A stretch of 64,000 nucleotides of DNA, from NCBI GenBank assembly GCA_000497835.1, contig KI547169.1, positions 73,452 through 137,451 on the forward strand. The letters run 5' to 3'. Positions 19,497-26,276 of this stretch are shown here, one piece after another. The stretch's first letter is position 1. Each line of letters opens with the position of its first letter. The notes below the pieces were generated by a model that saw only the letters and a list, made by a program, of their open reading frames with translations, had not been told where the DNA came from and did no database searches. The position numbers and the translations under genes were made by a program. This DNA is from a gamma proteobacterium L18. Lineage in GTDB: Bacteria; Pseudomonadota; Gammaproteobacteria; Pseudomonadales; Pseudomonadaceae.

Positions 19497-21554
19497 ATGT
19501 CCAGGTCTACTGCTACCTTGTTGCTGTCCCGTAAACGGACGGCCGCCGCGCTGTGCGGCACGCTTTTCTGCCCAGCGGCCCTTGCCGCCGAATTGATTGA
19601 CGCTGCCGAACTGAGCCCCACGGTGATCACCGCCGTGGCGCCCAGCTCGCCGCTGACAGTCGTCACCAACCCCAAGGACCCACGCCAACCGGTACCGGCC
19701 AGTGACGGTGCCGACTACCTGAAGACCATCCCCGGCTTCTCCGCCATCCGCAGCGGCGGCACCAACGGTGACCCGGTGCTGCGCGGCCTGTTCGGCTCGC
19801 GCCTGAACATCCTCACCAACGGCGGCAACGTGCTGGGCGCCTGCCCCAACCGCATGGACGCGCCCACCTCCTACATCGCCCCGGAAACCTTCGACCGCCT
19901 GACCGTGATCAAGGGCCCGCAAACCGTGCAATGGGGCCCCGGCGCTTCGGCCGGCACTGTGCTGTTCGAGCGCGAGCCCGAGCACTTCGGCGAACTGGGC
20001 AGCCGCTTCAATGCCAGCCTGCTGGCCGGTTCCAACGGCCGCTTCGACAAGGTGGTGGATGCCGCCGTGGGCAATGCCGACGGCTACGCCCGCTTTGTCG
20101 GCAATACCTCGCAGTCCGATGACTACCAGGACGGCAACGGCGACACCGTGCCCTCGCGCTGGGACAAATGGAACGGCGACGTGGCCCTGGGCTGGACGCC
20201 CGACGCCGACACCCTGCTGGAGTTGACCGCCGGCAAGGGCGATGGCGAATCGCGCTATGCCGGGCGCGGCATGGACGGGACCCAGTTCAAGCGCGAAAGC
20301 CTGGGGCTGCGGTTCGAGAAGTCGAACATCGGTGAGGTGCTGGACAAGGTCGAAGCCCAGGTCTACTACAACTACGCCGACCACGTGATGGACAACTACA
20401 CCCTGCGCACGCCGTCCGGCACCGGCATGATGGGCGGCGCGATGGCCAGCAACCCTGACCGCCGCACCCTGGGGGCGCGTATAAAAGCCACCTGGAAGTG
20501 GGCCGACTGGCAACTGCTGAGCGGCATCGACGCGCAGACCAGCCAGCACCGCAAACGCAGCGCCATGGGCGTGGACGCCTACAAGGACGTACCGCGCAGC
20601 AAGGACGCCGACATGCAGGACATCGGCGTGTTCAGCGAGTTGACCTGGTACGCCAGCGGCAACGACCGGGTCATCGGCGGCGCCCGTGTGGATCGCGCCC
20701 AGGCGCGTGACTATCGGCAAACCACGGGCTCCGGGATGAGCGCCATCACCAACCCCACGGCCGATGAGACGCGCGAACAAACGCTGCCCAGCGGCTTCCT
20801 GCGTTACGAGCATGATCTGGCCGCCGTCCCCGCCACCACCTACATCGGCCTGGGCCATGTGCAGCGCTTCCCGGATTACTGGGAGCTGTTCTCGCCCACC
20901 TCCGGCCCTGGCGCGGTCAACGCCTTCCATGACCTGAAACCGGAAAAAACCACGCAACTGGACTTCGGCCTGCAGTACAAGACCGAACAACTGGAAGCCT
21001 GGGCCTCCGGCTACGTCGGCCAGGTGCGCGACTTCATCCTGTTCGACTACAGCGGCGGCAGCTCCCAGGCCCGCAACATCGACGCGCGCATCATGGGCGG
21101 CGAACTGGGCGCCGCCTACCGGCTCACCGAGCGCTGGAAAGCCGACGCCACCCTGGCCTACGCCTGGGGCAAGAACAGCAGCGATGGCCGCGCCCTGCCG
21201 CAAATGCCGCCACTGGAATCGCGCCTGGGCCTGACCTACGCCCAGGACACCTGGAGCGCCGGCGCCCTGTGGCGCCTGGTGGCTGCGCAAAACCGCGTCG
21301 ACATCGGCGCCGGCAACGTGGTGGGCAAGGACTACGAGAAAAGTCCCGGCTTTGGCGTGTTCTCGCTCAATGGCGCCTACCGCATCAACCAGCACCTGAA
21401 GGTCAGCGCTGGCGTCGACAACCTGTTGAACAAGACCTACGCGGAACACCTGAACCTGGCGGGCAACGCCGGTTTCGGCTACCCGGCCAGCGACCCGCAA
21501 GCCGTGAACGAAACCGGCCGCACGCTGTGGACCAAGGTCGACTTCAGCTTCTGA
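19497..21554 (+). CDS. oprC: TonB-dependent copper receptor, OprC-like
   Basis: This 685-residue outer-membrane protein has an N-terminal signal region, a plug domain (about 60-170; TVIKGPQTVQWGPGASAGTV) and a beta-barrel ending in a terminal phenylalanine (VDFSF). The copper-site pattern described for P. aeruginosa OprC, CxxxM plus HxM, is visible as C116-P-N-R-M120 and H296-V-M298. It should take up copper using TonB energy. A terminator-like hairpin separates it from the PepSY gene. Confidence 0.92.
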   Translation: MSRSTATLLLSRKRTAAALCGTLFCPAALAAELIDAAELSPTVITAVAPSSPLTVVTNPKDPRQPVPASDGADYLKTIPGFSAIRSGGTNGDPVLRGLFGSRLNILTNGGNVLGACPNRMDAPTSYIAPETFDRLTVIKGPQTVQWGPGASAGTVLFEREPEHFGELGSRFNASLLAGSNGRFDKVVDAAVGNADGYARFVGNTSQSDDYQDGNGDTVPSRWDKWNGDVALGWTPDADTLLELTAGKGDGESRYAGRGMDGTQFKRESLGLRFEKSNIGEVLDKVEAQVYYNYADHVMDNYTLRTPSGTGMMGGAMASNPDRRTLGARIKATWKWADWQLLSGIDAQTSQHRKRSAMGVDAYKDVPRSKDADMQDIGVFSELTWYASGNDRVIGGARVDRAQARDYRQTTGSGMSAITNPTADETREQTLPSGFLRYEHDLAAVPATTYIGLGHVQRFPDYWELFSPTSGPGAVNAFHDLKPEKTTQLDFGLQYKTEQLEAWASGYVGQVRDFILFDYSGGSSQARNIDARIMGGELGAAYRLTERWKADATLAYAWGKNSSDGRALPQMPPLESRLGLTYAQDTWSAGALWRLVAAQNRVDIGAGNVVGKDYEKSPGFGVFSLNGAYRINQHLKVSAGVDNLLNKTYAEHLNLAGNAGFGYPASDPQAVNETGRTLWTKVDFSF

Positions 21555-21562
21555 ACCCTTTC

Positions 21563-21592
21563 GGCGGCGCGTCTGGATCGCGCCGCCTTTTG
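21563..21592 (+). terminator. Hairpin between oprC and the PepSY gene
   Basis: GGCGGCGCG pairs with CGCGCCGCC across a 7-base loop, followed by TTTTG. It is a rho-independent terminator, perhaps partial, since the PepSY gene starts only 20 bases later on the same strand. Confidence 0.75.
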
Positions 21593-21612
21593 CTACCGTG
21601 GAGCGCTCCCTG

Positions 21613-22986
21613 ATGAGCAAGCCAACTACCAACTTCTACAACCTGGCCTGGCGCTGGCACTTCTACGCCGGGCTGTTCGTCGCCCCGTTCATGATCCTGC
21701 TGGCGATCACCGGGATCATCTACCTGTTCAAACCGCAGCTCGACCCGCTGATGTATCGCTCGCTGATGGTCGTCACCCCCGCCGAGCACACACTCAGCGC
21801 CGACGAACTGATGCAGCGCGTGCACAGCCGTTATCCACAGGACGGCATCACCCAGTACCTGCCCGCCACCGCCGCCGACCGCAGCGCGCAGTTCGTGCTG
21901 AGCGCCAAGGGGCGGGAACTCAACGTGTTCATCAACCCCTACACCGGCGCCGTCCTGGGCGACCAGGACGCCAAACTCAACCTGCAGGCCATCGCCCGCG
22001 CCCTGCATGGCGAACTGATGATCGGCACCGTCGGCGACCGCCTGGTGGAACTGGCCGCAGGCTGGGGCATCGTGCTGGTGGTATCGGGCCTGTACCTGTG
22101 GTGGCCGCGCGGCAAGGCCGGCGCCGGGGTGCTATGGCCGCGCCTGAATGCCCGCGGCCGGCTGTTCTGGCGCGACCTGCATGGCGTGCTGGGCTTCTGG
22201 GGCTCGGCCTTCCTGCTGCTGATGCTGCTCAGCGGCATGACCTGGACCGGCCTGTGGGGCAAACAATTCGCCCAGGTGTGGAACACCTTCCCCGCCGCCA
22301 TGTGGGACAACGTGCCCAAGTCCGACGTGCAGGCCGGCGAGCTGAACAAAGCCAACCGCCAAACCGTGCCGTGGGCGCTGGAAAACACGCCCATGCCCAT
22401 GTCCGGTGGCGCCCATGCCGAGCACATGGCCCACGGCGGCCACATGCAGATGCCGGCCGATCCGTTGATCAGCCTGCAGCAGGTGGTAGACCTGGCCACA
22501 GCGCAGCGGATTGAGCCGGGCTACAGCATCACCCTGCCCACCACCGACACCGGCGTGTTCACCGTCTCGGTGTTCGCCGATGACCCACGCAACGATGCGA
22601 CCCTGCACGTCGACCAATACACCGGCGAAGTGCTGGCCAACGTCGGCTGGAAAGACTACGGCCCCGTCGCCCGCGCCACCGAAGCCGGGGTGATGCTGCA
22701 TGAAGGGAAAATGTTCGGGCCATTCAACCAGATCGTGATTCTGCTGGTGTGCCTGATGATCCTGCTGGGCTCGGCGAGCGGCTTGATCATGTGGTGGAAA
22801 CGCCGGCCCGTGGGGCAACTGGGGGTGCCGCCGTTGCGGCATGATTTGCCGAAATGGAAAGTGGCGATCGGCATCATGGTTGCGCTGGGGGTGATGTTTC
22901 CGCTGGTGGGGGTGTCGTTGGCGGTGGTGTGGGTAATCGAGTGGGGCTTGGCGCGCATTCCAAGCTCGAGCGCGGTGCACTCGTAG
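21613..22986 (+). CDS. PepSY-associated transmembrane protein (iron/copper reductase-like)
   Basis: The 457-residue inner-membrane protein has the PepSY_TM layout: a first membrane segment near 20-40 preceded by WRWHFYAGLFVAPFM, others near 140-160, 190-210 and 365-385, and a C-terminal one near 420-445. Histidines (WHFYAG, LHGELMIG, DLHGVLG, MLHEGKMFG) could hold haem. A Met/His-rich insertion (MPMSGGAHAEHMAHGGHMQM) lies near residue 260. Such proteins next to TonB receptors are thought to reduce the imported metal; here copper is the likely substrate. Start ATG 21613 with GGAG nine bases upstream. Confidence 0.85.
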   Translation: MSKPTTNFYNLAWRWHFYAGLFVAPFMILLAITGIIYLFKPQLDPLMYRSLMVVTPAEHTLSADELMQRVHSRYPQDGITQYLPATAADRSAQFVLSAKGRELNVFINPYTGAVLGDQDAKLNLQAIARALHGELMIGTVGDRLVELAAGWGIVLVVSGLYLWWPRGKAGAGVLWPRLNARGRLFWRDLHGVLGFWGSAFLLLMLLSGMTWTGLWGKQFAQVWNTFPAAMWDNVPKSDVQAGELNKANRQTVPWALENTPMPMSGGAHAEHMAHGGHMQMPADPLISLQQVVDLATAQRIEPGYSITLPTTDTGVFTVSVFADDPRNDATLHVDQYTGEVLANVGWKDYGPVARATEAGVMLHEGKMFGPFNQIVILLVCLMILLGSASGLIMWWKRRPVGQLGVPPLRHDLPKWKVAIGIMVALGVMFPLVGVSLAVVWVIEWGLARIPSSSAVHS

Positions 22987-23010
22987 CCGCAGCCTTCGGC
23001 AGCGGCTACC
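22983..23010. repeat. REP hairpin after the PepSY gene
   Basis: GTAGCCG-cagccttcggcag-CGGCTAC, the same palindrome as at 10904 in opposite order. It starts at the PepSY stop and may serve as its 3' hairpin. Confidence 0.6.
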
Positions 23011-23043
23011 GGTGTTGCCCCTGAGACCGCATCCGTCAACGCA

Positions 23044-23166
23044 TCAAGAAAGCGGCTTTCGCCGCTTCATGAATTTACTCTAAAGGTCACGAAGACCTGA
23101 CTTCAAGTACGCACTTAAAGGTAGCGTCTCACCTAATTGCCACCCTGAAGGATAAGGGTAGACGCA
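23044..23166 (-). ncRNA. Candidate structured RNA: five consecutive hairpins
   Basis: This gene-free stretch holds GCGGC-tttc-GCCGC (23050), AGGTC-acgaa-GACCT (23086), AAGT-acgc-ACTT (23105), ACCCT-gaaggata-AGGGT (23142) and an enclosing GCGTCT/AGACGC pair (23132 and 23160). Read on the minus strand, the last hairpin is followed by TTTCTT, like a terminator. No clear promoter was found, so it may be a processed 3' region of the transcript from 23551 or an independent sRNA. Confidence 0.3.
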
Positions 23167-23196
23167 ACCGCTGCAGCCAGGCCGCGCAGAGCGCAC

Positions 23197-23228
23197 AAAA
23201 ACCCGCCCCGGCCAAAGCCAGGGCGGGT
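23197..23228 (-). terminator. Rho-independent terminator of the 32-codon ORF
   Basis: On the minus strand, ACCCGCCCTGG pairs with CCGGGGCGGGT (one mismatch) around ctttgg and is followed by TTTTTG, 12 bases past the stop of the small ORF. Confidence 0.85.
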
Positions 23229-23240
23229 CACCAACTACCG

Positions 23241-23339
23241 TCAGATAAAGTCACGATAGTGGTCTCGCAGGAACTCCCAAACTTTAAAAGCTTTGAAGGC
23301 ATTCCATACGAGGTTCCAGATACGTTGCAAATGCTTCAT
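23241..23339 (-). CDS. 32-residue amphipathic peptide, candidate type I toxin
   Basis: This short ORF has an ATG at 23339 and a strong ribosome site (AGGAGG, about nine bases before the start), and ends in TGA directly before a terminator. The peptide begins MKHLQRIWNLVWNAFKAFKV and ends RDHYRDFI. It is rich in aromatic residues (three W, four F) and basic residues and would form an amphipathic helix. I recognise no family. The ~210-nt leader contains a 20-base sequence complementary to the start of a divergent small RNA (23674-23759), the layout of type I toxins such as TisB or ZorO. A dual-function sRNA (PhrS-like) is the main alternative. Confidence 0.6.
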   Translation of the reverse strand: MKHLQRIWNLVWNAFKAFKVWEFLRDHYRDFI

Positions 23340-23557
23340 ACCATGGCCCTCCTGTAGGTGGGCCGTTCCCCCAGCATGCTAACCGGAACTTGCATGCCTT
23401 CAGATGAACCAGTGACGGTCTCTATTGAGGTTGGCCAGGCCAAGGGCCGTCAGCAAGCCCGGTACGGGTGCAACCCCGTGTCATCAGGTCCGAAATCTTT
23501 TCCAGACCAGGACCGCCTCATAGAGACTCGCTACCGTGGAACCTCGCGAGCCGGGCG

Positions 23558-23563
23558 ATGATA
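23558..23563 (-). promoter_or_regulatory. Candidate -10 element for the small-ORF transcript
   Basis: TATCAT on the minus strand would start an RNA near 23551, about 355 nt long to the terminator at 23197. No good -35 hexamer is visible at 16-18 bp, so the element is tentative. Confidence 0.3.
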
Positions 23564-23638
23564 CACGACTTCAACACAGCGAAACCGTCCCCCTGGAGCA
23601 CGCCGTAATCGAAACGGCGGGTTGAGGCAGGCATGTCA

Positions 23639-23667
23639 TTGCAAGATCAACGTGGGGCAGGTAAAGT
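23639..23667 (+). promoter_or_regulatory. Sigma-70-like promoter of the divergent sRNA
   Basis: TTGCAA (23639-23644) and TAAAGT (23662-23667) are 17 bp apart. The predicted start near 23674 is two bases before the repeat copy at 23676. Confidence 0.5.
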
Positions 23668-23673
23668 TAAAAG

Positions 23674-23759
23674 CACAGTGACGGTCTCTATCGAGACAAG
23701 CAAGCGAGGCCGCTAACCACGCTTGCGAACAGGAAAACCGCCCCCTCGGCGGTTTTTTT
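23674..23759 (+). ncRNA. Candidate antitoxin sRNA (~85 nt)
   Basis: The RNA would begin with CAGTGACGGTCTCTATCGAG, fold GCAAGCG (23700-23706) with CGCTTGC (23720-23726) and end in a terminator (AAAACCGCC, GGCGGTTTTTTT, to 23759). There is no ORF. It is transcribed away from the small ORF and its 5' end is complementary to that ORF's leader, as IstR-1, OrzO or AgrB are to their toxin mRNAs. Confidence 0.55.
23734..23759 (+). terminator. Terminator of the candidate sRNA
   Basis: AAAACCGCC pairs with GGCGGTTTT around a 5-base loop, followed by further T residues (seven in total). No annotated gene lies upstream on this strand for 700 bp, so its presence alone argues for a small RNA. Confidence 0.85.
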
Positions 23760-23991
23760 GTGCCTGAAATTCAGCGTTGCCATGGGTCATTCTCCCCTGT
23801 GCAAATGCCCAATCATTGGCCACCCGAGCGGCCCCAATACGCGTTGGTAATCGAACAACGCGCATCATCCAGAAACACAAAGCCCTCGGTCCTACAAAGT
23901 AACCTCATTTTCAGAAACGTCTGACTTGAGCTCACTCCGTACCAGGGATAGCCTCCCCGGGTCGCTGAAATCAGCGGCCAGGCGTGCAAGC

Positions 23992-24020
23992 CTGAGAGAT
24001 TTCCACAGCTGCTGTAGAAT
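23992..24020 (+). promoter_or_regulatory. Promoter-like sequence before the structured leader
   Basis: CTGAGA (23992) and TAGAAT (24015-24020) are 17 bp apart. They would start an RNA near 24027, about 30 nt before the three-way-junction structure. Between the sRNA terminator (23759) and here only an inverted repeat is seen: CGCGTTG and CAACGCG (23840-23862). Confidence 0.4.
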
Positions 24021-24056
24021 GCTGGCTGGCGTGTGTTCGCGCCTTCAAGAAACTAT

Positions 24057-24134
24057 GGTGGCTGTACGCGGGAGGGCCTTGGCCCTGCTGGGTTGGAGAT
24101 CCCCAGTCTTGCACACCTGCGTCCAGCCGCCACC
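24057..24134 (+). ncRNA. Three-way-junction RNA leader of the DUF3077-like gene
   Basis: The closing stem pairs 24057-24072 (GGTGGCTGTACGCGGG) with 24116-24134, with one 3-nt bulge, one mismatch and about 14 pairs. Inside it are two perfect hairpins, AGGGCC-tt-GGCCCT (24073-24086) and CTGGG-n9-CCCAG (24088-24106). The structure ends 56 nt before the start of the next gene. I recall similar sequence before other small DUF genes in pseudomonads, but know no named class. It may be a cis-regulatory RNA. Confidence 0.5.
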
Positions 24135-24190
24135 TTGTCGAATGCAAGCGACGAGGGGTGTCATACCCATGATCTCCGAGTGTCTTGAAT

Positions 24191-24448
24191 ATGAACTTCG
24201 ATTTGCCCGCTACGCATACCCAACCGTTCGGCCCCCGCGACCGCGATAACCACCCCCTCTTCACCGTCCGACAAGGCCTGCACCCCGACGACGCCCTGCT
24301 CCATGCCTCCCTGCTGCTCGGTTATGCCGGCGCCATCGCCTATGAGGTGGCCGACAGCGATGCCATCGGCGACAAGCTGTTGGCCCGCGCGGTGATGCCG
24401 CTGATTGAAAGCGCCAAGGCTTTGGTGGATGCCTGCACCGCAACCTGA
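24191..24448 (+). CDS. DUF3077-like small protein
   Basis: The 85-residue protein contains PLFTVRQGLHPDDALLHASLLLGYAGAI and a C-terminal helix (MPLIESAKALVDACTAT), which fits the Pseudomonas DUF3077 family. Its members are short, soluble and of unknown role, often in several copies per genome. ATG 24191 is chosen; a TTG two codons earlier is closer to the weak GAG ribosome site. A structured leader precedes it and a REP pair starts four bases after the stop. A 64-codon frame starting at ATG 24055 runs through the leader and overlaps this start. Confidence 0.7.
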   Translation: MNFDLPATHTQPFGPRDRDNHPLFTVRQGLHPDDALLHASLLLGYAGAIAYEVADSDAIGDKLLARAVMPLIESAKALVDACTAT

Positions 24449-24452
24449 CGCC

Positions 24453-24577
24453 ATCGCGGCCAAGGCCGGCTCCTACGCGGTCGGTGGTAGGAGCCGGCCT
24501 TGGCCGCGATGCAGACGACGCGGTCTCAAAACGGCCACCGCGTCGATGCCATCGCGAGCAAGCTTTGCTCCCACAGT
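24453..24577. repeat. REP pair plus single REP
   Basis: atcgcggccaaggccggctc (24453) pairs with gagccggccttggccgcgat (ending 24510). A single copy of another type, catcgcgagcaagctttgct and following bases, lies at 24551-24577. The first family also occurs at 41950 and 2331. Confidence 0.8.
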
Positions 24578-24691
24578 GTTGAGCCAAGCATCAATGTCAG
24601 GCCTCAGTTGAACCCAGCGGCCGGCGATTGTCAGCACCACCGCTAGCAATGCACCAGCAATGCCCAACCCCACGCACCGCCCCGCCAAACG

Positions 24692-24708
24692 CGCACCAGC
24701 CCGGTGCA
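24692..24708. promoter_or_regulatory. NtrC-type binding site upstream of urtA
   Basis: CGCACC-AGCCC-GGTGCA is a near-perfect match to the NtrC pattern TGCACC-N5-GGTGCA. A weaker half-matching site (TGCACC-AGCAA-TGCCCA) lies at 24650-24666. Both are upstream of a sigma-54 promoter at typical enhancer distance. Confidence 0.65.
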
Positions 24709-24761
24709 GCCGTGCGACCTCCACCGCCCTCAAAGCGCCATCCCACGGCCCCGCACCACTT

Positions 24762-24777
24762 CGGCACACCCCTTGCA
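24762..24777 (+). promoter_or_regulatory. Sigma-54 promoter of the urt operon
   Basis: CGGCACACCCCTTGCA keeps the essential GG (24763) and GC (24775) with exactly 10 bases between, and matches TGGCAC-N5-TTGCA at all but the first base. Transcription would start near 24788, 52 bases before the urtA start. Confidence 0.75.
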
Positions 24778-24839
24778 ATCTCCCTGGCAGAAGTCGCCAT
24801 CTGCCCCACTAAAAAACCAAATCAAATGGAGATTGCACC

Positions 24840-26105
24840 ATGAAGCGTCGTAGCTTGATCAAGGCGTTTACCCTCACGGCGTCCATCGCCGCCATGGGCA
24901 TGAGCTGGACCATCCAGGCCGCCGATACCATCAAGGTCGGTATTCTGCATTCGCTGTCGGGCACCATGGCAATTTCCGAAACCTCGTTGAAAGACGTGGC
25001 CCTGATGACCATCGACGAGATCAACGCCAAGGGCGGCGTCAATGGCAAGAAGCTGGAACCGGTGGTGGTGGACCCTGCGTCCAACTGGCCGCTGTTCGCC
25101 GAAAAGGCCCGCCAGTTGCTGACCCAGGACAAGGTCTCGGTGGTGTTCGGCTGCTGGACCTCGGTGTCGCGCAAGTCGGTGCTGCCGGTGTTCGAGGAGC
25201 TCAACGGCCTGCTGTTCTACCCGGTGCAGTATGAAGGCGAAGAGATGTCGCCGAACGTGTTCTACACCGGCGCCGCGCCTAACCAGCAGGCCATCCCGGC
25301 AGTGGAATACCTGATGAGCGAAGACGGCGGCAGTGCCAAGCGCTTCTTCCTGCTGGGCACCGACTACGTCTACCCGCGCACCACCAACAAGATTCTGCGC
25401 GCCTTCCTGCACTCCAAAGGCGTGAAGGACAGCGATATCGAAGAGGTCTACACCCCGTTTGGCCACGCCGATTACCAGACCATCGTTGCCAACATCAAGA
25501 AGTTCTCCGCCGGCGGCAAAACCGCGGTGATCTCCACCGTCAACGGCGACTCCAACGTGCCGTTCTACAAGGAACTGGCCAACCAGGGCCTGAAGGCGAC
25601 CGACGTGCCGGTGGTGGCGTTTTCGGTGGGCGAGGAAGAACTGCGCGGCATCGACACCAAGCCGCTGGTGGGCAACCTGGCCGCCTGGAACTACTTCGAG
25701 TCCGTGGATAACCCGGTCAACACCAAGTTCGTCGCCGACTGGAAAGCCTACGCCAAGGCGCACAACCTGCCGGGCGCCGACAAGGCCGTGACCAACGACC
25801 CGATGGAAGCCACCTACGTGGGCATCCACATGTGGGCCCAGGCTGCCGAGAAAGCCAAGTCCACCGATGTGGATAAAGTGCGCGAAGCCATGGCCGGCCA
25901 GACCTTCGCCGCGCCGTCGGGCTTCACCCTGACCATGGACAAGACCAACCACCACCTGCACAAGCCGGTGATGATCGGCGAGATCCAGGACGATGGTCAG
26001 TTCAACGTGGTGTGGCAGACCAAGGAGCCGATCCGCGCCCAGCCATGGAGCCCGTTCATCCCGGGCAACGACAAGAAGCCTGATTACGCAGTGAAGAGCA
26101 ACTAA
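24840..26105 (+). CDS. urtA: Urea ABC transporter substrate-binding protein UrtA
   Basis: UrtA captures urea in the periplasm for the UrtBCDE importer. The 421-residue protein has a signal peptide (MKRRSLIKAFTLTASIAAMGMSWTIQA, ending near residue 27) with a twin-arginine-like start, followed by the type I periplasmic-binding fold (IKVGILHSLSGTMAISETSLKD; FGCWTSVSRKSVLPVFEELNGLLFYPVQYEG). The last motif is typical of UrtA/FmdD proteins. It is first in the operon behind a sigma-54 promoter; a REP pair separates it from urtB. Confidence 0.96.
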   Translation: MKRRSLIKAFTLTASIAAMGMSWTIQAADTIKVGILHSLSGTMAISETSLKDVALMTIDEINAKGGVNGKKLEPVVVDPASNWPLFAEKARQLLTQDKVSVVFGCWTSVSRKSVLPVFEELNGLLFYPVQYEGEEMSPNVFYTGAAPNQQAIPAVEYLMSEDGGSAKRFFLLGTDYVYPRTTNKILRAFLHSKGVKDSDIEEVYTPFGHADYQTIVANIKKFSAGGKTAVISTVNGDSNVPFYKELANQGLKATDVPVVAFSVGEEELRGIDTKPLVGNLAAWNYFESVDNPVNTKFVADWKAYAKAHNLPGADKAVTNDPMEATYVGIHMWAQAAEKAKSTDVDKVREAMAGQTFAAPSGFTLTMDKTNHHLHKPVMIGEIQDDGQFNVVWQTKEPIRAQPWSPFIPGNDKKPDYAVKSN

Positions 26106-26139
26106 GCACGGCCTCTACGCCTCGGCTCGCTCTCACCCC

Positions 26140-26229
26140 TGTGGGACCGGGCGAAGCTCGGGAAAAGGCCACCGCAGTGTTACAGACATACCGCGGTGCG
26201 TTCTTCCCGAGCTTCGCCCGGTCCCACAG
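26140..26229. repeat. REP pair, GTGGGACCGGGCGAAGC family, copy 2
   Basis: Inverted copies ctgtgggaccgggcgaagct (26140) and agcttcgcccggtcccacag (ending 26229) lie between urtA and urtB, inside the operon. The ~45-bp centre carries its own short inverted repeat around ccgc/gcgg. Confidence 0.9.
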
Positions 26230-26276
26230 GGATCGCGTGTGGAGCCAACCCGTTTTCCGCTTTTCAGGACGCTGCC

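Larger units (their letters stand above)
23410..23695. repeat. Direct repeat CAGTGACGGTCTCTATYGAG, two copies
   Basis: Copies lie at 23410-23429 and 23676-23695, identical at 19 of 20 positions (T/C at position 17). One lies in the leader of the small ORF (as its complement) and the other at the 5' end of the divergent candidate sRNA, giving 16 contiguous plus 3 further base pairs between the two RNAs. A third, inverted relative (CCTCATAGAGAC, 23516-23527) lies between them. Confidence 0.85.

Noticed and set aside
23358..23561. 67-codon plus-strand frame across the small-RNA locus
   Set aside because: No ribosome site, no family similarity, and it runs against the direction of the better supported 32-codon ORF and its leader.
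23620..23645. ANR/FNR box upstream of the small ORF (ttgatcttgcaat on the minus strand)
   Set aside because: Only the TTGAT half matches; the second half ATCAA is missing.
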